NCBI GenBank assembly: GCA_002633005.1
Contig: NMRA01000089.1
Location: forward strand, 939,842-1,003,841
DNA: 64,000 nt
Direction of reading: 5' to 3'
Source of the DNA: Phoronis australis
Taxonomy: Eukaryota > Phoronida > Phoronidae
Position 1 is the first letter of the stretch, and the number at the start of each line of letters is the position of its first letter. This document shows positions 45,715 to 58,068 of this stretch, piece by piece. The notes under the pieces are model-generated. The model had not been told where the DNA came from. It was given only the letters and a program-made list of their open reading frames with translations, and made no database searches. The translations under genes and the position numbers were made by a program.

Positions 45715-46970
45715 ATTGCCGACCGGCCTTCAACCGACCCGCTGGTCGGCTGCTATTTTAGGATAAAGAAGCAGTTGCGTAATATATCAAATAAACACAG
45801 ATCAATCAGGAACCCCAACCGGGAATCGGACCACAGGTGTTTAGATTGCCAATCAAGTACAATCTATAGACCTGTGGTTCGATTCCCAATTGGGGCTCTT
45901 GTTTTTCTGTGTTTATTTGATATATTTCATTACTTGGAGTTAACTAGAATCCCGATGTAGTGTGTTCGTGCCCCAAAGGGCTCGTAAAGCTCTATCCTTG
46001 GTGCAAATTTGTTTACTAAATTGTATATACAAGTTAACACCGTTGTATAGGTAACTGCCGACCAAATAAAATTTCCCTTGGATTATCTAAATTATTGACC
46101 GGCGTTGCAAAAATTGCATTTCTACCACTATTCTGATGCTAAAATTGTGGTGTGATTTTTTGCATCGGCTTTCTGCGCAATAAAATACGACGTCTTCAAC
46201 TATTTACCATTTTTTCCCAGACTCTTCAATCAAAAGTTCTCCCTCGAGGTTGCGTAAACGTCACATCAAATGATCAGAAGTGGTTTCATTATACGTTTTT
46301 ATAATTAGGATATCAGTAAACCTAATTTTAGAACAAATTTTTGCTGCAACGCAATCATCTTCTCATTGCATATGTGGAAAAATTCTGGAAGTGGCACGTG
46401 TAGCGAATGCACTCCTTTCAAAACAACGACATAGTTTTATTCATTACTAAAGGCGGAGAATTACGCAAAAAAATGACGTTTGATATTTTTCGCTTAAGCA
46501 CCTGTAGCGGAAAAAGTGACTGTCAATACTTACTCTCAGATATTGCATGCACACCAGCCTGTTTTTAGTTTATGGTAATACAAGTTTCTCGAGAAGATGA
46601 CGAGCTGTCCGGGCTGTGTTTAATTTTGGGGTCTGTCGGAGCTCAATACACAGTGGCACCTTGCTGTCGTTTGAAGATTAAATTGATACAGCTAGGTGGC
46701 TGGATAGGAAGGCTCATACTTCGACACGATGTTTTTACTCCGAAAGTGACAACAAATTCAGAATGGTGTATTATTATCTTTGACACTATAACCGATCACA
46801 TTCTTCCGTTTTCATTCCTCCATGTTCGTAATATCTACACTATGTTGCTTGTATATTGTTCCTTAAACAAAAGTTGGTTTATTGCTGTACAAACATATTA
46901 AGTATTCCTACAAAAATAAACAATAATAAGTCTGTGGGAAAGCGCAATACGCAACGTGTTGAAGTTATCA
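45715..46970 (-). mobile_element. Older GGTCGGC element, continuation right of copy 2
   Basis: Starts inside the terminal GC-rich array (GCTGGTCGGCTGCTATTTTA), passes GCAGTTGCGTAAT, then the hairpin at 45782-45924, then matches the reverse complement of the internal region (CCTCGAGGTTGCGTAAACGTC, GCACCTTGCTGT) down to about 46970. A large middle part of the element is missing between the hairpin and 46060. It is strongly diverged and is the host of copy 2. Confidence 0.8.
45782..45924. repeat. Long hairpin with tRNA T-arm-like sequence in both arms
   Basis: A 143-bp inverted repeat: left arm ATATATCAAATAAACACAGA ... GGTGTTTAGATTG, an 11-bp loop, right arm CAATCTATAGACCTGTGG ... CTGTGTTTATTTGATATAT. 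Each arm contains a sequence that reads like a tRNA T arm and polymerase III B box: GGTTCGATTCCC on the plus strand in the right arm, and GGTCCGATTCCC on the minus strand in the left arm. The seven-base ends GGAACCCC and GGGGCTC can pair like an acceptor stem. No convincing D arm or anticodon loop exists, so it is not a normal tRNA gene. It lies within the older GGTCGGC copy and was probably inserted or converted there. Confidence 0.7.
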
Positions 46971-48878
46971 TCAAGGTCTTACTTCATGAATACTGATTGG
47001 CTGCCGAACAAATACGGACCCTAATAAGGACAACGCGCATTCTGATTTTGTCAATTGGCACAAGTGACCAGCTTCGTTTATATCTGTCGTTAGCAACCAG
47101 AAACAACAAGCAGCCATTTTGACGGCTTGATTACATCAGATTTGATTTTGATCGGAAGTTTATTGCGTCTCTTTGATGCAACACAGATTGAAAATGGGGT
47201 AAAAAGAACGAGCGGTGAAGCAACCTTTTGAACTAGCGAAGGGGGAAGGAAATACATGTAACAGCTTTCAAAAGCACGTGAGGCAAATTCCACATTCAAT
47301 AAGGCGCAAGTCAACGATTCGGCCAGTGTGTCTGGTTATAACGAATGATAATTGTCGTAGGACAGTTCAAACTGTATTATATCTGACTTTGAAAGAATTG
47401 TTCCAGACTCTACTTCCAGAAGAAAACTTACTAACGTTTAGTTGATACCCACGATAATAATAAGTTGAGTGGTAAGGAAATCGATATACAGACTGGTTTT
47501 TACTTGACCTGTTGACCTGTAGATGTTCCAGTTGAATAACAACATAACATGTTCCGGCCTGGGTGTTCTGCATTATTAAATCGTAAAATTGTGCCAATAA
47601 TTAACCACAGAGATTCAGAAAATACATTGGAGAACAAGTCAATGCATCAAAGAGCTGTCTGTTTTTTTTTCGGAAAACTAGGGTCGAATCATGATAAGCA
47701 AATATGGTTAATTTGGAGAGATCTTGTTGCGGATTAGGTACATGCTGAATGCAGATTTACCTTTCTTGTAGTAAACTTTTGATGAACGTGCTTTCAACAT
47801 GAAGCAGTTCATCTCCTTGTATTTTGACGAGTTCAACTTATGTTTGACAGTGGTGGCTCATCGCATACTGCTGTCAGGTGCAAGTCACATCTGGTTTAAA
47901 GTGTTGATCAAGAATAGTGATATCATGCTTAGCCCTGGTAGTGAGGTAGGGACTACCGGGACTAACAAATGATTTGTCATTGATCTGCAAGAATGATAGA
48001 TGTTTTTAATGATGTTTTAATTAAAATGCAAAACAGGCTGATCATTGAGACTAAAAATCATTTGAACACCAATTCTGCTCAATTAGATTTAACAACTATG
48101 TACATGTGTTAGGCTTCAAATATCAATCTGGACATGTTGAATTTTAAACTTAAAACACCTAATTCTTTCGTCCAAAGCATTAACTGAAAAATATCCCCTT
48201 CGTTTTAGAGCTCAATTTCAGTTATTTGGACAGATCAAGCATGGTTGTAATGTTTATTCAGGGGCCTCGTTCATCGAAGGGGAAAGGTGTCTCTGCGTTC
48301 TGATAGGAGAACTTGTCTCCGGATGAGGGGAAAAATCTACCTCGCGATCACCATGAATAGCACACCCGCCCTGTTGTGAGCTCTCAAAGGCTCTGTTTAT
48401 AGCAGCATTTTGTGCTCTTTCAAATTGTCAAACTGTGTGGTTACAGCTGATTTGAACTTCGAGAACTAATTATTAGTCATTTAGTCAAATTTTTAGCCCT
48501 CGTGGGGGAAGAATTTTGCGTGAGTTTTCAATATTTTTTATAAGGATTAAGGCTTATATTTGGAAAAAAAACTTAGAGGACTTGAGGGTCCAGTACTTTT
48601 TGGAAAGAAATGTATCATACATTGTAGTTCAACCCGTAGTCATTAAAACAGACTGATGGTCGAAGATTCACCGGTTGTTGATGTGACAACCGGCAACCGA
48701 GACACGACAAACTGTGATCAAACTTTCGAAAAAATATCAAGTTACCCTGAAACATTTCCCTTTGTCGCAGCGTATAGCAACTGCCCAACTCTTTTAAAAG
48801 GCGTTAAACGATTTTTAAAAAAGAGTTGAATGTCTGCGTCTTTCACCGTTCGAGCAATGTGGAGCACAAATATGCATA
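46971..48878. other. No supportable gene
   Basis: AT-rich non-coding DNA. Near 47850-47940 the plus frame TVVAHRILLSGASHIWF and DIMLSPGSEV vaguely recalls the start of LINE ORF2 proteins, but the match is too weak to call. Confidence 0.45.
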
Positions 48879-49124
48879 GTGAGCATTCTTTTGGAGAGCG
48901 CTTCTTGTCTGCTTGATTTAGGCGTATACAAGTCTATGGTCAAATATCGTGTGATACAAGGTGAAATGCCTCTCGTGTGGTTGGATAATATAACTGTTAG
49001 CGGCAATCAGTCATTACAAAGATATCGGGACTTCTGTAACTTAGTAGCGAGAGCATTAGACCGACTCTCTAGAAACCTGTGGTTTGATTTCGAGGTGGTG
49101 TTCTATAACTTTACCGTTATTTGA
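48879..49124 (+). pseudogene. SRCR-like domain fragment (tentative)
   Basis: The plus frame contains YRVIQGEMPLVWLDNITVSG then NQSLQRYRDFC, resembling the core of a scavenger receptor cysteine-rich domain (usually G-x-I-W-L-D-D/N-V-x-C-x-G-N-E-x-S-L-x-x-C). Here the Cys after the Val/Thr is replaced and the later Cys-rich end is not recognisable, so it would be a decayed or divergent exon. No clear acceptor or donor delimits it. The nearby 36-bp exon (49172) supports a receptor-type gene. An accidental frame is possible. Confidence 0.35.
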
Positions 49125-49171
49125 TTTACATATATGCTGATCGTGAAATTAATTTCATTTTTCATTTTCAG

Positions 49172-49207
49172 ATACCACTAATTCACCTGGAAGTGGAAGA
49201 GTTGTCG
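49172..49207 (+). CDS. 36-bp phase 1-1 linker microexon (tentative)
   Basis: Flanked by a textbook acceptor (TTTCATTTTTCATTTTCAG) and donor (G|GTATGT). Read in phase 1 it encodes TTNSPGSGRVV, a Ser/Thr/Gly/Pro linker of the type found between extracellular domains or before a transmembrane segment. Both borders are phase 1, as for the Ig-like exon at 14613. Small size and lack of flanking exons make it provisional. Confidence 0.4.
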
Positions 49208-50849
49208 GTATGTCGATCACTTTTCTCGAAGATTAGGCTTATTCTGTTCTTTGGTGACATAGAGCTAAGCATACGTAACTAGAAAATTACTTTAAAGAGT
49301 TCCCACCATGCATTGAGGTTTCATTTGTCTAATATTAAGTGAATACCACTTTTAATGCCAAAGAATAGCAAAATTTTAAATTTTGAAGACAAATTAGTCA
49401 TTTCCAACTTTCCTACCAAATGATGTAATGGGTGAAAGAGATCTGGTCACTTGTCAATCATTTGCAAAGGCAGAACACACCAGATCAGCAGACAAAGACT
49501 ATCTTGAGCGATAACTGGACGATTATTATGCAGACAGGGAATTGAGAGGATAGCAGCATCACTCAAGTGCTTGAAGAATCAGAAGTAGAATCCGATTTCC
49601 CACTAAGTGATCTTTCCCCATATGTACTCGATCCACCTGTACGAGGAATGCTGCAGACATGTATGAGCCACAACCAACTGAACCAAAGGTTAATCATTTT
49701 CCAAAAATAGACACTGACAAAGGGGACAGTAGACCTAGGTCACTGGTATACACTATTGCCATGATGAACCCATGGTCTAAACACAATGCATAGGCGTACA
49801 CGTGTCGTAGTAATCAATCTGGGCCTGGACCTTGGATCATTTGCACCAGAATTGAAGGAGTACTTTATAAAATTTGCAAATGCACTTACATGGCGGAAAG
49901 TACGTCATCATATTGGTCGAAATACTAGTAATGGGTCGGACAAAGTTTGGCTGCCAGCTGAGTCAGATGCTCCACACTGACACGCAACACTTACGTGCAG
50001 TGCACAAAACCGATCTCCTTTCTGTGCAACTTTCACGTATTCAGCAAATTTGAACGCGGAGAAGTACTCAGTCAAGTTGCTGTTATTACAGCCTTCACAA
50101 ACGCACCTGTTTATGTTTGAAAGGGGGTCTATCCGAAGACTTTCCTGACAACTCGGCCCTAAGTATCGCTCTGGTAAAAACAACAATGACTGGGACGGTC
50201 TTCCAGTATTACGGACAACCCCATTAACAAAGGGATATTTTTGTCTTGTTTCTTAGCAACAGGTACACCAAATAGTATTAAGATGTACTGTTTTAATAAT
50301 TTTTTGAAACACATGATCTTGGTGGGAACTTTTTAACGACAAGCAGTAACAGCGTCATTTACTCAACAACATAATTTCATTAGTTGTTGATATCTGTAAG
50401 AGGCATCAGTTGAAATATATCTTATTTAAGTAAAAATATATTGATCAGTCTCTCGGGAAACTAGGGCGCAACATCGTCACATATATATTGGTGGATAGGC
50501 GTACCTTTTTGTTCTCTTTGTTTTTTTTTCCTCATAATAAAGATACTGGCAAGACTCAACAAAAGGAAACAAGAGTGACGTCCCATAGGCTATAACCATA
50601 CTACGTGCTTAAATGGATCGCACAAGTTAAACAATAGTTTGCAAAATACACATATCATGTGACTTGGATGTGCAATTACTTGAGGAAAATAGCAAATGCA
50701 AAAGGAAATCATACCGAATTAAAAGACTAACAAAACCTAAAAACTGACAAAAGCTTAACAAGAGAACAAATTAAATCGAATGTCTTAGCAGTGTATTCAA
50801 AAACAAGGTTGTCTGAAAATAGACTGACACAGTTTTTAGTTGTATTGTT
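49208..50849. other. Mostly non-coding; possible decayed coding 49560-50190
   Basis: Between 49560 and 50190 several frames look coding-like but shift and stop, for example EESEVESDFPLSDLSPYVLD then PKIDTDKGDSRPRSLVYTIA on the plus strand. I cannot assign a family. The rest shows no feature. Confidence 0.35.
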
Positions 50850-50873
50850 ACTCTGCGCGTGTGAGCGCAGAGT
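50850..50873. repeat. Perfect 9-bp-stem hairpin at array start
   Basis: ACTCTGCGC, loop GTGTGA, GCGCAGAGT. It lies directly before the first copy of TTGTTCCTGGGTTTTCTTC that opens the tandem array; the second copy of that opener at about 57273 lacks the hairpin. Confidence 0.8.
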
Positions 50874-51534
50874 ACTGTTGTTCCTGGGTTTTCTTCAATT
50901 TTATTCTTATTCTTCATATTCTTCTGATTCTTCTTCCGACCAACTTTGAGGCTTAATAACTCCAAAATGGGTGTTGGTACGGTCTTTAAATTCACAGTAT
51001 GATTTTTGACAGTATATCAATTTTGAAACGTTATGCAATCATATTCTATATTGCACCGGAAGATGTCGTTTGGTGCAAAGGTCGTATAATTTTGAAAATG
51101 TATCTGTTTAGGTTTAAAGCAATCTTTTTCAAAGTCGGTGCACAGGTATAAGTCATCAACACAATTAAAAAAAAAATACTTTTCTGAGTAATTAAATCAT
51201 CCAATCAGATAAATTAGGTTAAAGGTCATTAGGTGCAAACTGAAATTTTGAGCTAGACTCTTCAAATTCACAAGTCTCATTGGTACGTCCAATTCAACTC
51301 GAAATAAAAGTTTCAGGTCATTTAGTGCAATCATGGGGTCATTAGGTGCATTTTTGTTCTGGAAATTTGTCCTATTTATTCACCAAGTATTCTGATGTGT
51401 GGACCGTTAGACAACTGTGATTCTCAACATTAAATACTACTTTTTACGAGCTTTGGAATGAATCTCCTTAAGATGCTTATAATGCACCGGATAGGGTCAA
51501 TTAGTGCAAAGGTCACATAACGTTCAAAATGTGA
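50874..51534. repeat. About 430-bp tandem repeat array, left part
   Basis: Diverged units are marked by the block AATGCACCGGA-AGAGGTCA-TTTGGTGCAAAGGTCAT at about 51050 and 51484, and by TTAGGTGCAAACTGAAATTT and TTCAGGTCATTTAGTGCAA between. It opens with TTCCTGGGTTTTCTTCAATT and CTTCCGACCAACTTTGAGGC, repeated at about 57275. It was cut by insertion of GGTCGGC copy 3 at TA 51535-51536. Confidence 0.85.
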
Positions 51535-51536
51535 TA

Positions 51537-54500
51537 CAGCACACATCACGAATTTTTGGCCGACCGGTCGGAAATTGGTCGACGACCGGCCGTCGACCGG
51601 TCGTCTAGCCGACCAGCAGCCGACCAACAACGGTCGGCTAGGAGCCGTCTACTGAGTCGCTTCTGTGGTCGGCACTTGGGTCGGCTAAGTGGTCGCCTAG
51701 CGTAGACGACCAATTCGGATTAAGCGTGCCCTTGGTCGGCAATTACCATTTTATGACTTAACGGGTGAACTTTGGCCAAACAAACATTTTACTGTTCGCT
51801 GTTCGTTCACCACTGGCAACTCAGGTCTTGACATCGGTTTATAAACTTTTGTTCAACTATTGAAAGGAAATAAAATCGAATCAACCTACAAATACGAAGT
51901 GCGTGACATTACACCAGCCTAAAACTTTATGTTGAATTAATGACGGCGTGGTAAAATCAAACGTTAAGTGATATCGCGGAAGCATAATTTCTAAATTTAG
52001 ATATGAGACTTTTTATACAGTACATTTTGCACAAAAACAAGCACGAAATTTGAAATTTACAGTAAAATTGCATAACAATCAGAATACAACACTCAATACA
52101 CGACCTCAAGTGTTTTCATGCAGCGGAATGCTCAACAAGCATCACGCATTTGCGCTCATCCGTTATTGCTCTTGATGATCACTTCATCACGCTGTATATT
52201 GCGATTTACCACAGATAATTATTGCTTATTTCTGTATAATTTCTTAATATGTTGGTACAGCAATAGAACCCAATTTTATTTTAGAAACAACATAAACAAT
52301 GGTTTGAACATAGCGCCGATATTAAAGCATGGGCGCATGAAAACGGAAGACTGATCGGTTTATAGTGTCATCCATCATCCATCATCATTCAGAAATTGTT
52401 GTCACTTTCGCAGTAAAACATCTTTTCGAAACTAGAGCCTTCCTATGTAGCCAGCTAGTTGCATGAAGACTATTTTCAAAATACAGCAAGGTGCCACTGC
52501 TTATTGAGACCAAACAGACCTCGATACTTCACACAGCCCGGATAGTTACGTTTGTCACCTCGTCGAAAAACTTGTATCAACATGAGCTCAAGACTGGCGG
52601 GTGTGCATGCAAAATCTGGAAGTCAATTGGCATTCAAGTTGCCCGTTACGGCCGTTTAAGTGAGAAACATCCGACGTCATCTTCTTGCGTAATTCTCTGC
52701 CTTTTTAACGAAAAAACGTATATCGTCGTTTTGAAAAAAGTTCATTGTGACACGCGCCACTTCCAAAATGTTTTCAACATCTCCCATTAGATGATGAACA
52801 CATCTCAGCAAAATTTGTTCTAAAATTCGGTTCACTGATATCAAAATTCCAAAAACATATAATGAAGTGAAACCAATTCTGATCATTTGTTGTGACGTTT
52901 ACGTAACCTCGAGGGAGAACGTTTGATTGAAGAATCTGGGAAAAAGAAACTGGCTAAAAGGTGACGCAATATTTCATTGGGGCGAAAGTCGACGCATAAG
53001 ATCACAACATAACTTTAGCAGCAGAATAATTGTAGAAAACCATTTTTTGCAACGCTGGTAAATAATTTAGTTTACTCTAGGAAGATTTTATTCGGTCAGT
53101 TTTTACCCACAATGGCGCAAATTTGTATATTTAATTTAGTAAACAGCTTCGCACCAAGGCTACAGCCTTCCGAGCCCTTTCGCGTAAGAACACAATACTT
53201 GGCGTTTCGCGTATACTCCAAGGGGTAAAACTTTGAAAATAATATTTTCGGGGTAACCTGGTACATGTAATCCTAAAAAAAGTAGTCTGTGTTTTCATGT
53301 AGAGCGTAAAATGATTAACCCATTGATTCAAAAAGAACACTCTCGCAAACGAAAACGCACACAATTTTCAGCTATATTACACTGGTTAAAAAACAACTTC
53401 TATAAGTTGATTGCATCGGATTCTAGTGATCACAGGGCAAGTCAAAACTCTTAAAGGGGCGCAATTTCAAACCTTTGGCATGAATCAGTGATATAAAAAT
53501 GGAAATACATGTAGACCGACTTTAGTTCATCAGCAATCTAGACACAACAGTTACAGACACTCACTGCGTTTGTTAACGTCTTGTGGCAATGATAAAAATA
53601 ATTTTTTCTACTATGATTGATAACAAGTTTTACTCTGATGAGGTATGATGCAATATGCACGTCTGATATGCAGAGTCAGCAGTTGCAAAAATATTTACTG
53701 GGTTTAATGAATCCGTTTGTTATGAACCACTGCAAAAGTATAATTACTAATTGTACATTCGAAGCACGCCTCATTAGAATAAAAACATACACATGCTTGA
53801 TGATCCTGGGAGTACCTCTTTTACAGGCATGAATGAAGATATATAGTTGTTAAGCCATAGAGGATAATAAAGCTTAGATAATATCACACTGAGCCATGTA
53901 CACCAGGCATATACAAAGGATACAGTATTTCAAAAGAAGCCTCAACTACTCATTTTTCATAGTCATAACTACTCATTTTTCATAGTATTACTAAATCACG
54001 AACACCTAGATTTATATTAGAAGTTACATAGTACGATGCTACACAACCTGCTCTCCCCCCATTTATGGGAGGCCTAATTTTAAACATTTAACGACATATC
54101 TTTTCTATGCATGATTAAAACCAAGCAAAACATGCAAACTCTCCAGGACCAAAAATAAATATCTCAAAACCAGACATTTTACTTAAGCAGGAATTAAAAC
54201 AATCCAATACATTGAGATTGTTTTCACACAGAAGACCAAAGAGCAAATAAAGACCAAATTCACCACGTCAAGACTGAAAATTTATCACATCAGCACCTAT
54301 AATTTATCAAGTGAGGACCAAAAATTCTTCACTTCAGGATCAAAATAAAATACGACCGAACTGAAAATTTAATAAGTCAGGTTCAAAAACTTACCATGTC
54401 AGTAACTTTCACGCCAGAACACCACGTCACCATCCCCAAGCATTGATCTTTCAAAGTGATACTGTCCGTACTATACTAAACAAGGGCTATATATTCAACC

Positions 54501-56708
54501 TCTCGCCGACAACAGATATATTATCTTCGAAATGCGGTTGAATTTCTTTCGTCTAATCCACGTTTTACAATAGATGCCAATGTATAGGTACACACTGGAT
54601 TGTCATCATTGCATAATGGGTGATCACGTAGTCTCCGGGCATGAAAACAATTCTCTCCGGGCGTGATAAGTTTTCTAACGCAATAAATCCTGGTTGCCAA
54701 TTGTTTTTGATTCTACAGAGATTTCAATTCCTGAATAGAAAATGTGTGTTCTGGATTTTTCCGCTTCAGCTTTCCATTCAGGTAACTAGTGCACAGCACA
54801 GTGTTTTTACTATCCCGTGCGGCTCCACTGCAACGAATCACTTCTGGTACAATCTTTCGTAAACGACGTTCGTATTTTGCACATTTCTTCGGGGTAACAG
54901 TTTTCCAAGAGCTATATATTCATTGGACAAGTTTCTGTTTGGTAATCGGTTTTATTTTCTGTCTCAGGTAGTCCTTGAGCTCATGCTCTGAATGTTTTGA
55001 AAACGCAACTCTTTATTTACGCAGATACGTTTTCCTGCCCGTGGGCACCGACTCGCTGAATTCACCAACCAAACATTTATTTTTGAAAATGCACTCAAAA
55101 GTGTAGTTAAAACACCGTGTTGATCATAGTCGTCAGTGCAGAAAAGCGAAATGAACAAATTTGTACACACTGCTCAAAGCACTTTTGTGGACATACGGAA
55201 ACGCCAACGTCTCTGTCTTACAACTCTGCGTGTGCTTGGCATTTCTGATCAAAGCGCTCTCATGCTGGAAACTTTATTAAGACTGAGCACCGTTTCAAAA
55301 AATTGTATATTTTCTTACAGCTGAGCACAGAATTATTATGCGATTTTAGGACTGAAACGGAACCAAATCTCGAGTGGTGACTCATTAGAATGTGCAAAAT
55401 TCGGGGAGGGGGGTGGCTGGCAATACAAGCATGATTTTTTTATTTTCGCGCCAAACATGTAGTTACCACTTCTCATTCAGCGTCACTTACTACCTGAGGT
55501 GGCCAGATCATACATGTACGCTATCAAGATCACCAGACGCTTTGCTTCTCAAAAGTGCACCTTTGTGTATTTTCTATCATTTTTTGCCATCGCAATCGCT
55601 TTACCAAAGTTTCACGCACATATGCCGCGTAGAGACAAATACCTCTTCACCACGTATTCACATCTTGCCGTTCACAATTGTTTTATTTTGCATAATTTGT
55701 CAATATGTTGTTGACAGAAAATATTTATTTTTGGAACAACGTGAACGACCAACTGATAGGGGACTACGTGTATACATGTAACTGCTAGCCCAGATTTTAA
55801 CGTCACCGATACACTGAAAACGGAATGCGCAAGGCTACTTTGCTGTAGCCTCAACAGTGGTGATGTCACCGTCTTAGTTCGTGGAAATCGTAACCATAAT
55901 ATGATTTCGAAGTTAGAGCCATCGAAGTCCGTGGGTTTAGGGCATACTGGACCGTGAATTTCGCGTCTGTACTGCAAGGGTCAATACTATGAAAATAAAA
56001 TCCCTGGAGTGAGAGCTTTTCGCGGTGTAAGAACTCACTCACTAATCCATCATCATGGGCGCGTGACAGGAGACCGGTGACTAACTTAAAAAAACGCAAA
56101 AAGATGCAGTTTGGCGTTACACAAACAACTTGAAATCAACTGCGGGCGAAGACTGCTAAAATAGCTGCGTTTACAAAATGACTACAGCGTTGTATTGACC
56201 GGGAAGCAACCGATCTAATACATCTTGTTAACGTCACGAGTCAAATTAAAGATCAAATGTAAAGAAAACTTTCACGTTTTTCATCCAAAACTTGTTGCAT
56301 TGTCCATAATCCAATGTTTACTATTACCGCTTGCCTTCAACCTTCGAATTAGTGGTATTACACAACCGACGTGAACTCATGTAACCGAGACAGTAAAACT
56401 AGGTTAATTTATTTGACCCTGTGCTAAGACGAATATGCATCGACACGCAAAGTGGTATCAGCCTGACAACCTATTACGCAACTGCTACTCTAGCCTAAAA
56501 ATAGCAGCCGACCAGCTGGTCGGCTGATGGCCGGTCGGCTGAAAGGTCGGCTGAAGGGTCGGCTGGGGAGTCGCCTTATGAGTCGGCTCTGCGGGTGGCT
56601 GCCGGTCGGCTAATTTTTAGCCGACCGGTCGGCCAATTAGCCGACCTGTCGACGGCTAGTCGTCGACCAATTTCCGACCGGGCGGCCAAAAATTCGTGAT
56701 GTGTGCTG
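51537..56708 (+). mobile_element. GGTCGGC element copy 3 (intact reference copy)
   Basis: A complete 5172-bp copy with TA on both sides (51535-51536, 56709-56710). The ends are inverted repeats of roughly 70 bp beginning CAGCACACATCACGAATTTT, continuing into different GGTCGGC/GCCGACC arrays (left about 51560-51745, right about 56500-56690). Interrupted host sequence resumes on the right with TCTCCTGCAGTCTTCG, matching the uninterrupted paralogue at about 57915. That empty-site comparison supports TA duplication and exact boundaries. There is no ORF above about 130 codons and no DDE motif, so it is non-autonomous. It is nearly identical to copy 1, so activity was recent. Confidence 0.92.
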
Positions 56709-56710
56709 TA

Positions 56711-58066
56711 TCTCCTGCAGTCTTCGAGGAATTCTTTTCAATTTCAGCACACTGGTGTAATCCAACGTGCCAATTGAACACCCTACTTTACTAAGCAATA
56801 GGCCTATCCAATCAGAAAAAATATGTCAAAGGTCATTAAGTGCAAACTAACTTTTAGAGCTAGAGACTTCGAAATTGCGTATTTGCTTAGTAAATGTGAT
56901 TGAGTTTGATTTCTAAAGTTTCGGGTCATTTTTGCACCCATGGGGTCATTAGGTGAATTTTTCTTCTGAAAGTTTGACCAAATCCTTCATCTTGTATTCT
57001 AATGTGCTTAAAGTAAGACATATGTTATTCTTAGCATTAACCACATTTTAATCGAGTTGACACTTATTCCCTCATCGGGGCTCATAATGCACCAGAAGAG
57101 GTCAAATAGTGAAATGGTCATCAAAATTTTCAGATGTAATTTCTCCTACAGTTTGAAAGAAATGTTTTTTCATATCAGTAAACAGGTTTGTCGTAAACAA
57201 TTTTCCATAACAATTCCAGTAATACGCACGCGCAGATTCCATTATTGTCACGCCATAAGAATAACGCTTCTAGTTGTTCCTGGGTTTTCTTCAATTGTAT
57301 TCTTACTTTTAATTCGTCTTCCGACCAACTTCGAGGCTAAATAACTCCAAATTGGGTGCAGCTACGTTCTTTCAATTCAGCATATGATTCTTGAAAGTAC
57401 ATAAATTTTGATTCGTTATTTAATCATATTCCATAATGCACCGGAAGAGGTCATTTGGTGCAAAGGTCATACAATTTTCAAAATGCTACTCCTTCTGTAT
57501 TTTAAAAGCTGTTATTTCCAAATACGTTACACAGGTATGAATCAATCAGGCAATTTAAAAATTACTATTCTAGGTAATCGGGTCATCCAATCAGGTTAAA
57601 CAAGTCAAACGTCATTAGGTGCAAACTAAGATTTTGAGTTAGACACTTCAAATTCACAGGTCTGATTGGCACAGGTAATTTAATTCGGAATCAAAAGTTT
57701 CAGGTCATTTAGTGCAAACATGGGACTTTAGCTCCATTTTTCTTCTGAAAATTTGACATTTATATTCACCCAGTATTCTGATGTTTCAACCGTTAGACAA
57801 CTGTGATTCTCAGCATTAAACACATTTTTCATGGGCTTTGCGATAATTCTCCTCAAGAAGCTTATAATGAACCGGAGACCTTCAATTGGTGCAAAGGTCA
57901 TCTAACGATGAAAATGCTACATCTTGCGTTTTTCAAGGAATTCTTTTCAGTTTCAGCACACTGGTGTAAGTCAGCATGCCAATTGAACACACTACTTTAC
58001 TATGCAATAGGCCTAGCCAATCAGAAAAATAGGTCAAATGACATTGGGTGCAAATTCAGTATTACA
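56711..58066. repeat. About 430-bp tandem repeat array, right part
   Basis: Three further diverged units with markers at about 57085, 57434 and 57866 (spacing about 350 and 430 bp). Each unit carries several AGGTCA hexamers, including AAAGGTCAT and GGTCATTTAGTGCAA. The array is bounded on both sides by GGTCGGC elements (copies 3 and 4). Open frames here (95 and 63 codons) are repeat-derived. Confidence 0.85.
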
Positions 58067-58068
58067 TA

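Noticed and set aside
45810-45899. Possible functional tRNA gene in the hairpin
   Set aside because: T-arm-like and acceptor-like pairing exist, but there is no D arm or normal anticodon arm, and the symmetry is explained by an inverted repeat.
47850-47945. Weak resemblance to the start of a LINE ORF2 protein (DIMLSPGSEV)
   Set aside because: Only a handful of residues match and nothing downstream supports an endonuclease.
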